From NCBI RefSeq assembly GCF_024448135.1, contig NZ_JAMRYX010000085.1, forward strand, positions 37,322 through 101,321: a DNA stretch of 64,000 bases. The letters run 5' to 3'. This DNA comes from Methylocystis suflitae (GTDB taxonomy: Bacteria > Pseudomonadota > Alphaproteobacteria > Rhizobiales > Beijerinckiaceae). The notes beneath the pieces are model-generated. The model searched no databases. It had not been told where the DNA came from and was given only the letters and a program-made list of their open reading frames with translations. Each line of letters starts with the position of its first letter. Within the stretch, counting starts at the first letter, position 1. Below are positions 26,508 to 36,605 of this stretch, one piece after another. The position numbers and the translations under genes are program-made.

Positions 26508-29186
26508 TTAGGCCGTGCTCGACGCCTTTTCGCCGAGCGCCGCCTGCGCCGCGGCGAGCCGCGCGATCGGCACGCGGAACGGCGAACAGGACACATAGTC
26601 GAAGCCGATCTTGTCGAAGAAGGCGACCGACGCCGGATCGCCGCCATGCTCGCCGCAAACCCCGAGCGTAATCGTCGGATTCGCCGCACGGGCGCGGTCG
26701 CAGCCAAGCCGCACAAGCTCGCCGACGCCTTCCTGATCGATCGTCACGAACGGGTCGGCCGGCAGCAGCCCCTTTTCAAGATAGGCGTTGAGGAAGGAGC
26801 CCGAATCGTCGCGCGAAATGCCGAGCGTCGTTTGCGTCAGGTCGTTGGTGCCAAAGGAGAAGAAATCCGCCGATGGCGCGATGTCGCCGGCGCGCAGCGC
26901 CGCGCGCGGCAGTTCGATCATGGTGCCGACGTGATAGTTCGGCCTGATCCCGGTCTCGCCCTCGACGAGCTTCGCCATTTCGGCGACGCGCGCCTTGACG
27001 AGATCGAGTTCCGCGCGCGTGAAAACGAGCGGCGCCATGATCTCGATGTCGACCGGTTCGCCCGTCGAAAGACTGGCTTCGATCGCCGCCTCGAAAATCG
27101 CACGCGCCTGCATGTCGACGATCTCTGGGAAGATGACGGCGAGCCGCACGCCGCGAAAGCCGAGCATCGGATTGAATTCGGAAAGCTGCGCGGCGCGACG
27201 GCGCAGCTTCACCGGATCGGCGCCCATCGCCTTCGCCACGGCGGCGATCTCGGCATCCGAATGCGGCAGGAATTCATGCAGCGGCGGATCGAGCAGACGG
27301 ATCGTGACCGGCAGGCCCGACATGATCTCGAAAAGCTGCTTGAAGTCCTCGCGCTGCATGGGAAGCAGTTTCGCCAGCGCGAGGCGGCGCCCTTCGGCGT
27401 CATCGGCGAGAATCATCTCGCGCACCGCGACAATGCGCTCGCCTTCGAAAAACATGTGCTCAGTGCGCGCGAGGCCAATGCCTTCGGCGCCGAAACGGCG
27501 CGCGGCGCGCGCGTCTGACGGCGTTTCGGCGTTGGCGCGAATCTTCAAACGCCGCTTCTGGTCCGCCCAGGACATCAGCACGGCGAATTCGCCGGTGAGC
27601 TCCGGCCGCTGCATCTTCACCTCGCCGGCGATGACCTGCCCGGCGGAGCCGTCAATGGTGATGCGATCGCCCTTGCCGAAGCGCTTGCCGGCGACGGTAA
27701 AGCTCTGGTCCTCGTAGTCGATGCGCAGCGCGCCGGCGCCGGTGACGCAGGGCTTGCCCATGCCGCGCGCCACGACGGCGGCGTGCGAGGTCATGCCGCC
27801 GCGCGCGGTAAGAATGCCTTCCGCCCCATGCATGCCGCCGATGTCTTCGGGACTCGTCTCGATGCGCACGAGGATGATTTTGCGGCCGTTCGAGGCGAGC
27901 TTTGCGGCTTCTTCCGGATCGAAGACAATTTCGCCCACAGCCGCGCCCGGCGAGGCGGGCAGACCCGTGGCGAGAATATTGCGCTTCGCCGCGGGATCGA
28001 TCGTCGGATGCAGCAATTGTTCGAGCGACTGCGGCTCGACGCGCGTGATCGCCTCATCCTTGCCGATGAGGCCTTCGCGGGCCATGTCGACGGCGAGTTT
28101 CAGCGCCGCGCGCGCTGTGCGCTTGCCGGCGCGCGTCTGCAGCATCCATAATTTGCCGCGCTCGACCGTGAACTCCATGTCCTGCATGTCGCGGAAGTGG
28201 CGTTCGAGCTTGTCGGCGTATCCCTTGAATTCGGCGAAGATCGCCGGCATCGCCGCTTCGAGTGAAATCTTCTCGAAGCCAGAGGCGTGGCTCGCCGACT
28301 GGGCGATCGGTTGCGGCGTGCGAATGCCGGCGACGACGTCTTCGCCCTGCGCATTGATCAGATATTCGCCGTAGAGCTCGCGCACGCCGGTCGAAGGGTT
28401 ACGCGTGAAGGCGACGCCGGTCGCCGATTGCGCCCCCATATTGCCAAACACCATCGCCTGAATATTGACCGCGGTGCCCCAGCTTTCGGGAATGTTATGC
28501 AGGCCGCGATAGACGATGGCGCGATTATTCATCCAGGATGAAAACACCGCCTTGATCGCGCCCCACAATTGCTCGCGCGGATCCTGCGGGAAGCTCTTGC
28601 CGGCCGCCTGTTGGACGATCGCCTTGTATTGCGCGGCGACCTTGCGCCAATCGTCGGCGGTCAGCTGCGTATCGAGCGCGAAGCCCTTACTCTCTTTGAT
28701 TCTCTCCAGCGCTTCCTCGAACTCGTGATGCTCGACGCCGAGCACGACGCTAGAATACATTTCGATGAAGCGTCGGTAGCAGTCCCAGGCGAAGCGTTCG
28801 TCGCCGGCGTTGCGCGCGATCGCTTCCACGGTCTCGTCGTTGAGACCGAGATTGAGCACCGTGTCCATCATCCCGGGCATTGAGGCGCGGGCGCCCGAAC
28901 GCACGGAGACGAGCAGCGGCTGCTGCGGATCTTCGAAGGCGTGCCCGGCGACGCGGCCGATATCGGCAAGCGCTGCGTCGACCTGCCCGGCGAGATCGGC
29001 GGGAAAGGTCTTGCCGTTGGCGTAAAAATAGGCGCAGACCTCGGTGGTGATGGTGAAGCCGGGCGGCACTGGCAGTCCGAGCGCCGCCATTTCAGCCAGA
29101 TTGGCCCCTTTGCCGCCCAAAAGCTCTTTCATCGACGCCGATCCCTCGGACCGACCGGCGCTGAAACTATACACCCACTTGGTCAT
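26508..29186 (-). CDS. ppdK: Pyruvate, phosphate dikinase
   Basis: 892 residues, full length. The N-terminal ATP-grasp domain opens with FSAGRSEGSASMKELLGGKGANLAEM. The mobile phosphohistidine domain has GGMTSHAAVVARGMGKP with the catalytic His. The C-terminal PEP/pyruvate TIM barrel ends with GVCGEHGGDP, and the proton-donating Cys is in that motif. It makes PEP from pyruvate with ATP and phosphate and runs either way. In a serine-cycle organism it links pyruvate to the PEP pool used by Ppc and gluconeogenesis. It is a single-gene unit. Confidence 0.95.
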   Translation of the reverse strand: MTKWVYSFSAGRSEGSASMKELLGGKGANLAEMAALGLPVPPGFTITTEVCAYFYANGKTFPADLAGQVDAALADIGRVAGHAFEDPQQPLLVSVRSGARASMPGMMDTVLNLGLNDETVEAIARNAGDERFAWDCYRRFIEMYSSVVLGVEHHEFEEALERIKESKGFALDTQLTADDWRKVAAQYKAIVQQAAGKSFPQDPREQLWGAIKAVFSSWMNNRAIVYRGLHNIPESWGTAVNIQAMVFGNMGAQSATGVAFTRNPSTGVRELYGEYLINAQGEDVVAGIRTPQPIAQSASHASGFEKISLEAAMPAIFAEFKGYADKLERHFRDMQDMEFTVERGKLWMLQTRAGKRTARAALKLAVDMAREGLIGKDEAITRVEPQSLEQLLHPTIDPAAKRNILATGLPASPGAAVGEIVFDPEEAAKLASNGRKIILVRIETSPEDIGGMHGAEGILTARGGMTSHAAVVARGMGKPCVTGAGALRIDYEDQSFTVAGKRFGKGDRITIDGSAGQVIAGEVKMQRPELTGEFAVLMSWADQKRRLKIRANAETPSDARAARRFGAEGIGLARTEHMFFEGERIVAVREMILADDAEGRRLALAKLLPMQREDFKQLFEIMSGLPVTIRLLDPPLHEFLPHSDAEIAAVAKAMGADPVKLRRRAAQLSEFNPMLGFRGVRLAVIFPEIVDMQARAIFEAAIEASLSTGEPVDIEIMAPLVFTRAELDLVKARVAEMAKLVEGETGIRPNYHVGTMIELPRAALRAGDIAPSADFFSFGTNDLTQTTLGISRDDSGSFLNAYLEKGLLPADPFVTIDQEGVGELVRLGCDRARAANPTITLGVCGEHGGDPASVAFFDKIGFDYVSCSPFRVPIARLAAAQAALGEKASSTA

Positions 29187-29407
29187 ACCTATTTCGTCCG
29201 GAAAGAGAGGCGGGCGCGGGACGCGCCGCGCCTTGGCGGTCTTGGACGCTTCCGGCCGCGCCTAGCGGCCGCCGACGCCCCGCCTGCGCGGTTCATCAAG
29301 CGCGCCGGAAGTTACGCTCAAATGACGCGCGTCCACAAGTTGGCGCTTGAGTCCTCGGGCGCTATTTTGGCCAGTGATCGAAGAAATCCAGCCGAGGTCG
29401 CGCGGTG

Positions 29408-29596
29408 ATGAAAAGCGAACAGGATGACGCGCCGCGTCCGGCGGCTTTCGAGATCGGCCAGCCGCTCGATCTTCTGTCCGTCGCCGAACTCGACGAACGC
29501 ATCGAGCGACTGCGGCTAGAGATCGCCCGGCTCGAGGCCAAGCGCGCGGAGAAACAGGCGGCGAGCGCGGCGGCGGAAGCGTTCTTCAGGAAATAG
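29408..29596 (+). CDS. DUF1192 small coiled-coil protein
   Basis: 62 residues. The core LLSVAELDERIERLRLEIARL followed by AxxxxFFRK is the DUF1192 pattern of Alphaproteobacteria. It is one amphipathic helix, likely coiled coil. The ATG at 29408 has a GTG directly before it in frame at 29405. Position upstream of aspS on the same strand may mean co-transcription. Role unknown. Confidence 0.75.
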   Translation: MKSEQDDAPRPAAFEIGQPLDLLSVAELDERIERLRLEIARLEAKRAEKQAASAAAEAFFRK

Positions 29597-29705
29597 CGCT
29601 GCCGCCCGGCGGGGCTCGGCTTGACAGCCGACGATGGCCCATGCCCTTTCTGCGCGCGAAAACGCCCGATCGTTCCGGGATCCCGTTCTTTTACACCTCC
29701 ACCCC

Positions 29706-31514
29706 ATGAGCCGACCCTTGCATCGCTACCGTTCGCATAATTGTGGCGCGCCCAATGAGGCGCTCGTCGGCCAGAAAATCCGACTCTCGGGCTGGTGCCA
29801 TCGCATCCGCGATCACGGCGGCGTGCTGTTCATCGACCTGCGCGATCACTACGGGCTGACGCAATGCGTCGTCGATCCCGATTCGCCCGCTTTTGCGCAG
29901 GCGGAGAAACTGCGCTCCGAATGGGTGGTGCGGCTCGACGGCGAGGTGCGCAAGCGCCCCGCCGGCACCGAAAATCCCGACATGCCGACAGGACAGGTCG
30001 AGGTTTACGTCAACGAAATCGAGGTGTTGGGCGCCGCCGCCGAATTGCCGGTGCCGGTCTTCGGCGACCAGCCCTATCCGGAGGACACGCGCCTCAAATA
30101 TCGCTTCATCGACCTGCGGCGCGAAAAGCTGCACCAGAACATCATGCTGCGCGGCCGGATCATCGACTCGATCCGCATGCGCATGAAGCAGGCGGGCTTC
30201 TTCGAGTTCCAGACGCCGATTCTGACCGCTTCCTCGCCCGAGGGCGCGCGCGACTTTCTCGTGCCTTCGCGCCTGCATCCGGGGAAATTCTACGCGCTGC
30301 CGCAGGCGCCCCAGCAGTTCAAACAGCTCATCATGGTCGCCGGCTTCGATCGCTATTTCCAGATCGCGCCCTGCTTTCGCGACGAGGACGCGCGCGCCGA
30401 CCGCTCGCCGGGAGAATTCTACCAGCTCGACGTCGAAATGAGCTTCGTCACGCAGGAAGACGTGTTCGGCGCGATCGAGCCGGTGCTGCGCGGCTTGTTC
30501 GAGGAGTTCGCCAACGGCAAGGCGGTCACGCAGAAATTTCCGCGCATTTCCTTCCGCGAGTCGATGCTCAAATATGGCACCGACAAGCCGGATTTGCGCA
30601 ACCCCCTGCTCATCGCCGACGTGTCGGAGGAATTCGCCCGCGAAGACGTGAGCTTCAAGGCGTTCAAAGGCAAGACCGTGCGCGCCATACCCGCGCCGGG
30701 CGCCGCCGCCCAGCCGAGAAGCTTCTTCGACAAATTGAACGACTGGGCGCGCAGCGAGGGCGCGCCGGGGCTGGGCTACATTGTTATGAGGGATATTCCG
30801 GGCGAGGAACCGGATTCTATGAGGGGTTATACGGGTCCGATCGCAAAGTTCATGACGCCGCATGTCATTGATCGCATCTTTGAAAAATGTGGCGCGACGG
30901 CCGGCGACGCTGTGTTCTTCTCCGCGGGAGAAGAGACCGCCGCCGCACGTCTCGCCGGCATGGCGCGCATCCGCATCGGCGACGAACTCGGCGTATCGAA
31001 GAAAGACGTCTTCGAATTTTGCTGGATCGTCGACTTCCCGATGTATGAGTGGAACGAGGACGAGAAGAAGGTCGACTTCTCGCACAATCCCTTCTCGATG
31101 CCGCAAGGGGGCATGGAGGCGCTGGAAAGTCAGGACCCGCTCACCATCCTCGCCTACCAATATGACATCGTCTGCAACGGCGTGGAGTTATCGTCCGGCG
31201 CGATCCGGAACCATCGTCCCGACGTCATGAAAAAAGCCTTCGAGATCGCCGGCTATGGCGAAGATGTGCTGATCGAGAAATTCGGCGGCATGTATCGCGC
31301 CTTTCAATATGGCGCGCCGCCGCATGGCGGCATCGCGCCAGGGGTCGACCGCATCGTCATGCTGCTCGCGGAAGAGGAAAACCTGCGCGAAGTGACGCTG
31401 TTCCCGATGAATCAGCGCGCCGAGGATCTACTGATGGGCGCGCCGTCGGAAGCGACGATAAGGCATCTGCGCGAACTGCACATCAGGCTGAACTTGCCGG
31501 AAAACAAGGCGTAG
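29706..31514 (+). CDS. aspS: Aspartyl-tRNA synthetase
   Basis: 602 residues, the normal bacterial length. An N-terminal OB-fold anticodon-binding domain ([22 protein letters not shown]) is followed by the class II catalytic core with its motif 2 ([19 protein letters not shown]), the bacteria-specific GAD insertion, and motif 3 ([12 protein letters not shown]). The start is the ATG at 29706; the open frame reaches 29634. No AsnRS is seen in the window, so whether it also charges tRNA-Asn cannot be told. Confidence 0.95.
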   Translation: MSRPLHRYRSHNCGAPNEALVGQKIRLSGWCHRIRDHGGVLFIDLRDHYGLTQCVVDPDSPAFAQAEKLRSEWVVRLDGEVRKRPAGTENPDMPTGQVEVYVNEIEVLGAAAELPVPVFGDQPYPEDTRLKYRFIDLRREKLHQNIMLRGRIIDSIRMRMKQAGFFEFQTPILTASSPEGARDFLVPSRLHPGKFYALPQAPQQFKQLIMVAGFDRYFQIAPCFRDEDARADRSPGEFYQLDVEMSFVTQEDVFGAIEPVLRGLFEEFANGKAVTQKFPRISFRESMLKYGTDKPDLRNPLLIADVSEEFAREDVSFKAFKGKTVRAIPAPGAAAQPRSFFDKLNDWARSEGAPGLGYIVMRDIPGEEPDSMRGYTGPIAKFMTPHVIDRIFEKCGATAGDAVFFSAGEETAAARLAGMARIRIGDELGVSKKDVFEFCWIVDFPMYEWNEDEKKVDFSHNPFSMPQGGMEALESQDPLTILAYQYDIVCNGVELSSGAIRNHRPDVMKKAFEIAGYGEDVLIEKFGGMYRAFQYGAPPHGGIAPGVDRIVMLLAEEENLREVTLFPMNQRAEDLLMGAPSEATIRHLRELHIRLNLPENKA

Positions 31515-31519
31515 ACGCG

Positions 31520-32557
31520 TTATGACAGCGGAGGCGGATCGCGGCGTTGGTCCGCGCCGCCCGGCCATCCGCCGCGCCGGAACGAGATCAGCATCGCCGC
31601 AAACATGGCGAGCGCGATCACGCCGAGCGCGCCGAGTTGCCCGATGGTAAGCGGAAAACGGGAATCGCTCGCGGTCGACGCCTCTCTGGCCGGCGCCGGC
31701 GCGACGACCTTAGGCGCAAGACCGAGCGCCGCCTCGGGCGGCTGCGCATCGGTCGCGAGCAATGTGTCGGCGAGACCCTGTCGCGACATCCAGACCATGC
31801 CGTCCGGCGAAGCCTTGTGCATGAACTCCACGACCTTCGCCGACGGTAGTCCCATCTCATCGAGATAGGCCGCGACCTTGCGATAGTCCTTCTCCGAGGT
31901 CGAATGGCGCCCGATGTGTGTGACCACGTCTTGCTCGCCGACGACGCGGGTCTGCTTCGAGATCACTTGGTCGCCTAGCGTCAACGTGCGCGTTTGGAGA
32001 TAACGCACATGTTGCGTCTCGTCGTGCTCCGGAATGACCATCTTGTGCAGACCGACGCGCGCGTAAAGCGCGACGTGGCGCGCCTTGCCCGCCGCAAGCA
32101 GCAAGGGGCAAGCCGAGGCGCAATAGGCGCCGCTGATGGAGGGTCTGCCGCCCTCTACGACCGCCACCGCAGACTGCGATGTTTTCTTGGGCGCCGTGTT
32201 CTCTGCCGGCGGCTCGACGAGCGTGCGCGCGACGCTGACGTCGAGCCCTTTGGCGCGCAGCAAACGCCCCATTTCCATTGCGGCGACGACCACGCCGCCG
32301 CCGGAGCTAATGAGCACTTGCGGCTTTCGAGCGCCGATCTGTTCCAGCGCCTTGCGAAACAGAGCGGGCGTTTCCTTCACGATTGCCCCTTCCAAAGAAA
32401 TCCATTCGGGGCAGTTCGAAGGACAATCCGGTCCCTCCCCGCGCACGATCAGGATGCGCATGGGCGGGCCAAAATCGGGCGCTTTCGGTCGCGCCTCGGC
32501 GTTAGAAACGTTCAGCGCCAGCCCGAGCGCCAGAATAAATATATTCCACTTAAACAT
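31520..32557 (-). CDS. Exported ClpP/crotonase-like protein with C-terminal membrane anchor
   Basis: 345 residues from the ATG at 32557 (frame open to 32578). A signal peptide ends at NAEARPKAP. Residues 90-220 hold a ClpP-like fold: SSGGGVVVAAMEMGRLL recalls the SGGG loop and SGAYCASACPLLLAAG, with paired cysteines, recalls the active-site strand of periplasmic COG3904-type proteins. The catalytic Ser is not clearly conserved. A C-terminal helix (IGQLGALGVIALAMFAAMLI) would anchor it in the membrane. Confidence 0.62.
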   Translation of the reverse strand: MFKWNIFILALGLALNVSNAEARPKAPDFGPPMRILIVRGEGPDCPSNCPEWISLEGAIVKETPALFRKALEQIGARKPQVLISSGGGVVVAAMEMGRLLRAKGLDVSVARTLVEPPAENTAPKKTSQSAVAVVEGGRPSISGAYCASACPLLLAAGKARHVALYARVGLHKMVIPEHDETQHVRYLQTRTLTLGDQVISKQTRVVGEQDVVTHIGRHSTSEKDYRKVAAYLDEMGLPSAKVVEFMHKASPDGMVWMSRQGLADTLLATDAQPPEAALGLAPKVVAPAPAREASTASDSRFPLTIGQLGALGVIALAMFAAMLISFRRGGWPGGADQRRDPPPLS

Positions 32558-32673
32558 TCGACGTCTCGCGACTCGCAATCATCAGATACAACAATAAAGT
32601 TTGCCGTCGCGCTAGATACGCCGTGCTCTACTTGGCCAAGCCGGCGGCGCGCGCCAAGGCCGCTAGAATTCGC

Positions 32674-34203
32674 ATGCGGCTTCGATATCCACCCGGCGCG
32701 CTTGGCGGAGTTGTCGATTTGTACAGCCAGCGGCAAAAAGAAATTCTCGCGGCGATCACGCAGCGACTGAACCTACCTCAACATTCGTCGCAGATTCATG
32801 TCGATCAGACGCCTGGCTACGTCGACTCGCCCATCGAGGTTCATGACTTCGCCGTCGCGCTGATGGGCGCGATCGGCGCAACAATCGCCTCTATCGGCGA
32901 AAGTCGCGGCCTGGGCGCGCAGCAGGTGCGAATCGACCGGCGGCACGCCGGCCTGCTGTTCAATGAGATCGCCTATTTCTTTCAGAGCGGCTGGCAATTC
33001 GACATCAGCGCCGTCCATACAGCGGTGAATAATTTCTATCGCACCCGTGATGGACGGCGCATCTTTTTCAACGGCGCCTATCAGCATCTGCGCGACGGCA
33101 TATTGCGCTATCTCGACTGTCCAAATGAGCGCGAAGCCATCGCCAAAAGCGTTACGCGCTTTGAGGCGCAGACGCTCGAGGACGAACTTTCCGCGCTCGG
33201 CCTCTGCGCGGCGATCTTGCGAAGCCCCGAAGAGTGGCGCGCGCATCCGCAGGGCCGCGCGATCGGCGATACGCCGCCGATCGAGCTTGTGCGGCAGGGC
33301 GACGCGGCGCCCGTTCCTTTCACGCCTGCCGCCGCGCGGCCGCTCGAGCGGCTCCGTGTTCTCGATTTCACGCATGTCGTCGCCGGACCGACGATCGGCA
33401 AACTGCTGTCGGAGCATGGCGCCGACGTCATTCACTGTCGCAACCCCTATCTCGACCATATTCTCGGCTTCGACATCGACACGTCATTCGGCAAGAAGAC
33501 CGCCTATATCGACTTGCGCGCCGACGCCGATCGCGCCCGCGCGCTCGATCTCGTTCGCGACTGCGACGTTTTCGTGCAGGGATTCCGTTGGGGATCGCTG
33601 GCGAAGCGAGGATTTGCGCCGCAGGCTCTGTGGCGGATCAACCCGCGCTTGATCTACGTCGAGGTCAACGCCTACGGCTTTCAGGGCCCCTGGGCCGAGC
33701 GGCGTGGCTGGGAGCAGCTCGCTCAGGCCGCGACCGGCCTCGCCGCCATGCACAGCGATGCACTTGGCGAGCCGGCGCTCATTCCCGCCTATTTCAATGA
33801 TTACGGTTCAGGCTGCCTCGGCGCGCTCGGCGTGCTCGCCGCGGCGCTGCGCCGCGCAGAGGAAGGCGGCCGCTGGATCGTCCGTGTGTCGCTCGCCGGG
33901 ACGGCCATGCTCGGCATGCGTTTCGCCGCCAACGCGGAAGCGGCCGTTCCCATCAGCCAGGACGATCTCAATCATTATCTGGTCGATCAGGACTCCCCGC
34001 TCGGTCTGTTGACGCGGGTTGCGCCGGCGATTCAGCTGGACAAAACCCCACCCTATGTGGATCGCGCCGGAAGCTTTCCAGGCTCCTCAACGCTCGACAT
34101 CGGGTGGGGGCCTGATGCTATCGCGCCACACGCGCCGCGGCACCGGCCAACGTCGATCTTCCGGCGCGGCGTCGCGCATATGCGCGGACGGCAAATCCTA
34201 TGA
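32674..34203 (+). CDS. Class III CoA-transferase with permuted (C-part before N-part) architecture
   Basis: 509 residues from the ATG at 32674; a GTG at 32623 is also in frame. The second half carries the normal opening of CaiB/BaiF CoA-transferases (PLERLRVLDFTHVVAGPTIG at about 225-245, then DVFVQGFRWGSLAKRGF and NAYGFQGPWAER) and a likely catalytic Asp in FNDYGSGCLGALG. The first half instead looks like the mid and C-terminal portion of the same family (SPEEWRAHPQGRAIG). The polypeptide is thus a permuted or fused pair of half-domains, a known 480-residue subfamily to my knowledge. Substrate unknown. Confidence 0.7.
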   Translation: MRLRYPPGALGGVVDLYSQRQKEILAAITQRLNLPQHSSQIHVDQTPGYVDSPIEVHDFAVALMGAIGATIASIGESRGLGAQQVRIDRRHAGLLFNEIAYFFQSGWQFDISAVHTAVNNFYRTRDGRRIFFNGAYQHLRDGILRYLDCPNEREAIAKSVTRFEAQTLEDELSALGLCAAILRSPEEWRAHPQGRAIGDTPPIELVRQGDAAPVPFTPAAARPLERLRVLDFTHVVAGPTIGKLLSEHGADVIHCRNPYLDHILGFDIDTSFGKKTAYIDLRADADRARALDLVRDCDVFVQGFRWGSLAKRGFAPQALWRINPRLIYVEVNAYGFQGPWAERRGWEQLAQAATGLAAMHSDALGEPALIPAYFNDYGSGCLGALGVLAAALRRAEEGGRWIVRVSLAGTAMLGMRFAANAEAAVPISQDDLNHYLVDQDSPLGLLTRVAPAIQLDKTPPYVDRAGSFPGSSTLDIGWGPDAIAPHAPRHRPTSIFRRGVAHMRGRQIL

Positions 34204-34219
34204 CCGCCCGAGAGGCGCG

Positions 34220-34537
34220 TTAATAGGTGTCGCGCCGGTTATCGCGCTTGTTGTAGCGTCCACTGCCATAATATTTGTTGTCTTCGAGCTCCTTGCCGGT
34301 CATCTTGAAATTGCGATCGAAGGTGAGATCGTAGCGCTTCCCGTCCTGACATTTCGCGTTGTCGACTTCGAATTTCCCGTCGTCGAATTCCATCTTGCCG
34401 CCGGAGCACTGCGCGTCCTTCATCGCTGAACGGATGCTGGATTTCTCTTCGCGGGTGAGCTGACGGTCGGCCTGAGCCGGCGTCGCCGCCAAGCCGACGA
34501 GTCCGAGAAGCGCGATGCACGTCATCAAAGTACGCAT
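34220..34537 (-). CDS. Small exported protein of unknown function
   Basis: 105 residues with a signal peptide ending AQADRQLTREE. The mature protein has two cysteines, DAQCSGGKMEFDDGKFE and NAKCQDGKRYD, which may form a disulfide, and a strongly charged tail rich in Arg, Asp and Asn (RYNKRDNRRDTY). The start at 34537 is chosen for the signal peptide; the frame is open to 34594. It is convergent with the CoA-transferase gene, 16 bases from its stop. No family recognised. Confidence 0.6.
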   Translation of the reverse strand: MRTLMTCIALLGLVGLAATPAQADRQLTREEKSSIRSAMKDAQCSGGKMEFDDGKFEVDNAKCQDGKRYDLTFDRNFKMTGKELEDNKYYGSGRYNKRDNRRDTY

Positions 34538-34776
34538 GTTGGAACCCTTTCTCTTGCAGCCGGAACGAAGCCGCGGCTGCGCCATGCCGCCCAAAAGGCC
34601 AGCGATCTGCGGCCATATGAGGCGCCGGCCGCTATCGGAAAGGGGTCAAATTGAATGTTTCCGGCCCTCCGCCTTGCCTCCCGTGGCGCGGTCCCCTATA
34701 AGCGCCGCGGCGCCTGCGTTTCCGACACCCCTGGAGGCGAAGCAGCGCCTTTTCTTTTGATTTAAAGGACACCGAC

Positions 34777-35418
34777 ATGGCCGAGACCAAGAAGCTCGCG
34801 GCCACGGTGCGCAGCGGGACAGGCAAGGGGGCCGCCCGCAGCGTTCGCCGTGAGGGCCGTATACCAGCAGTGCTGTATGGCGGCGGCGAAGCGCCGCAGC
34901 CGCTCTCGCTCGAGAAGAAGAGCCTTACTCAACTGATCTTCGCCGGGCACTTCCTCACGACGATCTTCGAGCTCGACATCGACGGCAAGAAAGAGCGCGC
35001 CATCCCGCGCGACTATCAGCTTGACGTCATCAAAGACACGCCGATGCACGTGGATTTCCTGCGCCTGAAGCCGGGTTCGCGGCTGCGCGTGCAAGTGCCG
35101 GTGCATTTCACCAACCAGGAAGCTGCGCCTGGCATCAAGCGCGGCGGCGCGCTCAACATCGTCTATCACACGGTGGAGATGTGGGTGCCGGCCGACAATA
35201 TTCCGGAGGCCATCACCGCCGACCTGACGGGCATGGACTTCAATGATTCGCTGCATATTTCGGCGATTCCGCTGCCGGAGGGCTGCAAGCCCACGAATCC
35301 CGACAAGAATTTCACTGTCGCGAGCCTGACGCCGCCGGGTGGCGGCGGCGCCGAGGAGGCTCCAGCCGCGGCGGCTGCGCCTGCGGCCGCTCCCGCCAAG
35401 GAAGAAAAGAAGAAGTAA
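34777..35418 (+). CDS. rplY: 50S ribosomal protein L25 (CTC form)
   Basis: 213 residues: the N-terminal L25 domain ([20 protein letters not shown]) binds 5S rRNA, and the C-terminal CTC beta domain ([21 protein letters not shown]) makes the long form. The tail is Ala/Glu/Lys-rich and disordered. A ribosome site AAAGGA precedes the ATG. The order rplY-pth is conserved widely in Proteobacteria. A terminator lies between the two genes. Confidence 0.93.
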   Translation: MAETKKLAATVRSGTGKGAARSVRREGRIPAVLYGGGEAPQPLSLEKKSLTQLIFAGHFLTTIFELDIDGKKERAIPRDYQLDVIKDTPMHVDFLRLKPGSRLRVQVPVHFTNQEAAPGIKRGGALNIVYHTVEMWVPADNIPEAITADLTGMDFNDSLHISAIPLPEGCKPTNPDKNFTVASLTPPGGGGAEEAPAAAAAPAAAPAKEEKKK

Positions 35419-35440
35419 GCGCGGCGAAGCTTACCGTGAT

Positions 35441-35467
35441 AATGGCCGGGTTCGCCCGGCCATTTTT
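35441..35467 (+). terminator. Hairpin terminator between rplY and pth
   Basis: A perfect 10-base stem (AATGGCCGGG at 35441-35450, CCCGGCCATT at 35455-35464) closed by a TTCG tetraloop and followed by TTT. The pth ATG lies only 16 bases after it, so part of the rplY transcript must read through or pth has another promoter. Confidence 0.8.
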
Positions 35468-35482
35468 ATGTCAGAGGCTCAC

Positions 35483-36088
35483 ATGCTGCTCCTTGTCGGA
35501 CTGGGCAATCCCGGACGCGCCTACGCCAAGAACCGGCACAATATCGGCTTTATGGCGCTCGAAGCGATCGCCAAGCGACACGGCTTTCCACAAGCGCGGG
35601 CGCGCTTCCAAGGCCTCGTCAGCGAAGGGGCGATCGGCGGCGTAAAGGTCATGCTGCTGCAGCCGCAGACCTATATGAACGAGAGCGGCCGTTCTGTCGG
35701 CGAAGCCGCGCGTTTTCACAAGATCGGCGTCGATGACATCGTCGTCCTTCACGACGAACTCGATCTCGCGCCGGCCAAATGCCGGATCAAGACAGGCGGC
35801 GGCGTCGCGGGCCACAACGGGCTGCGCTCAATCACCGCGCATATCGGCAACGACTATAAGCGGCTGCGGCTCGGCATCGGCCACCCCGGCGATAAGGCGC
35901 TGGTCCATGCTTATGTGCTCAGCGATTTCGCCAAAAGCGAGGAGCCCTGGGTGGCTGCCCTCTGCGAGGCGATCGCCGAAAACGCCGGACTGCTCGTCAA
36001 GGGCGACGACGCTGGGCTGCAGAACCGGCTGCACCTCGCCATGGATGCGAAGGGCTTTGGCGCGGTGAAGCGCGTCGGCGCGCAATAG
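35483..36088 (+). CDS. pth: Peptidyl-tRNA hydrolase
   Basis: 201 residues. It frees tRNA from peptidyl-tRNAs dropped by ribosomes. Motifs are [18 protein letters not shown] with the catalytic His, [11 protein letters not shown], and the HDELDL and [12 protein letters not shown] loops. The ATG at 35483 has GAGG upstream; the frame extends further left but that part is rplY tail in another frame. It is next to the tmRNA gene, a functionally related ribosome-rescue component. Confidence 0.95.
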   Translation: MLLLVGLGNPGRAYAKNRHNIGFMALEAIAKRHGFPQARARFQGLVSEGAIGGVKVMLLQPQTYMNESGRSVGEAARFHKIGVDDIVVLHDELDLAPAKCRIKTGGGVAGHNGLRSITAHIGNDYKRLRLGIGHPGDKALVHAYVLSDFAKSEEPWVAALCEAIAENAGLLVKGDDAGLQNRLHLAMDAKGFGAVKRVGAQ

Positions 36089-36189
36089 GCCAGGCTCGTT
36101 CGCGCCACGCCCCCTCGGCAAAAGCGCTGAAGACGCAGACGGTGGGGACTTTCACAAAATCCCCCAAGCGCCTATATTCAATTCGCCGG

Positions 36190-36505
36190 CGCTTGCGTCG
36201 GCTATGGCGATAAACGAACACCGTAATAAACCATTCGGACCCGGGGGCGGTACCCGGCGCCTCCACCAAAGCCCGTCCGCGCGGCGGTTTTTGGCGGGGG
36301 CGAAATAGGATTGACGAGGGTGTAAAGGGTGCTTTTTTGCTCGGCATGATACCGCCGTTATCGGGTCAAACTTATAGTTGCCAACGACAACTATGCTCCG
36401 GTGGCCGTCGCCGCGTAATGCGGCGCCCAAACTGGGAATTAAGCCCTAGGGGTTAGCACTTCTAGGCGGGGTCAGGAGGCGCCTGGCAACAGAAGCCTCC
36501 ACTTC
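36190..36505 (+). ncRNA. ssrA: Two-piece (circularly permuted) tmRNA
   Basis: The gene order is acceptor piece first, then coding piece, as in Alphaproteobacteria. The acceptor piece ends CTCCACCA with CCA at 36266-36268 after a T-arm-like stem (CCGGG/CCCGG). Past a spacer (36269-36295), GGGGGCG at 36296-36302 can pair with CGCCTCC of the acceptor end to form the tRNA-like stem. The tag frame at 36380-36418 reads ANDNYAPVAVAA and stops with TAA. GGAGGC/GCCTCC near 36476-36502 fits a late helix. Ends are approximate: the acceptor piece start may lie at about 36165-36190. It rescues stalled ribosomes and is followed by sspB, whose product delivers the tagged proteins. Confidence 0.92.
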
Positions 36506-36605
36506 AATTTTCTCGCGCCGCGCCGCCGTGATGCTAGCGCGGCAAGCATGGCGGTCGGAAGCGGGTAGCCGGTCGACCATACGGATGGCAGTCTGGCGCG
36601 ACGCA

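Noticed and set aside
35997..36347. A 116-residue minus-strand frame over the tmRNA region
   Set aside because: The region is the permuted tmRNA; the frame has no motif and ends in pth.
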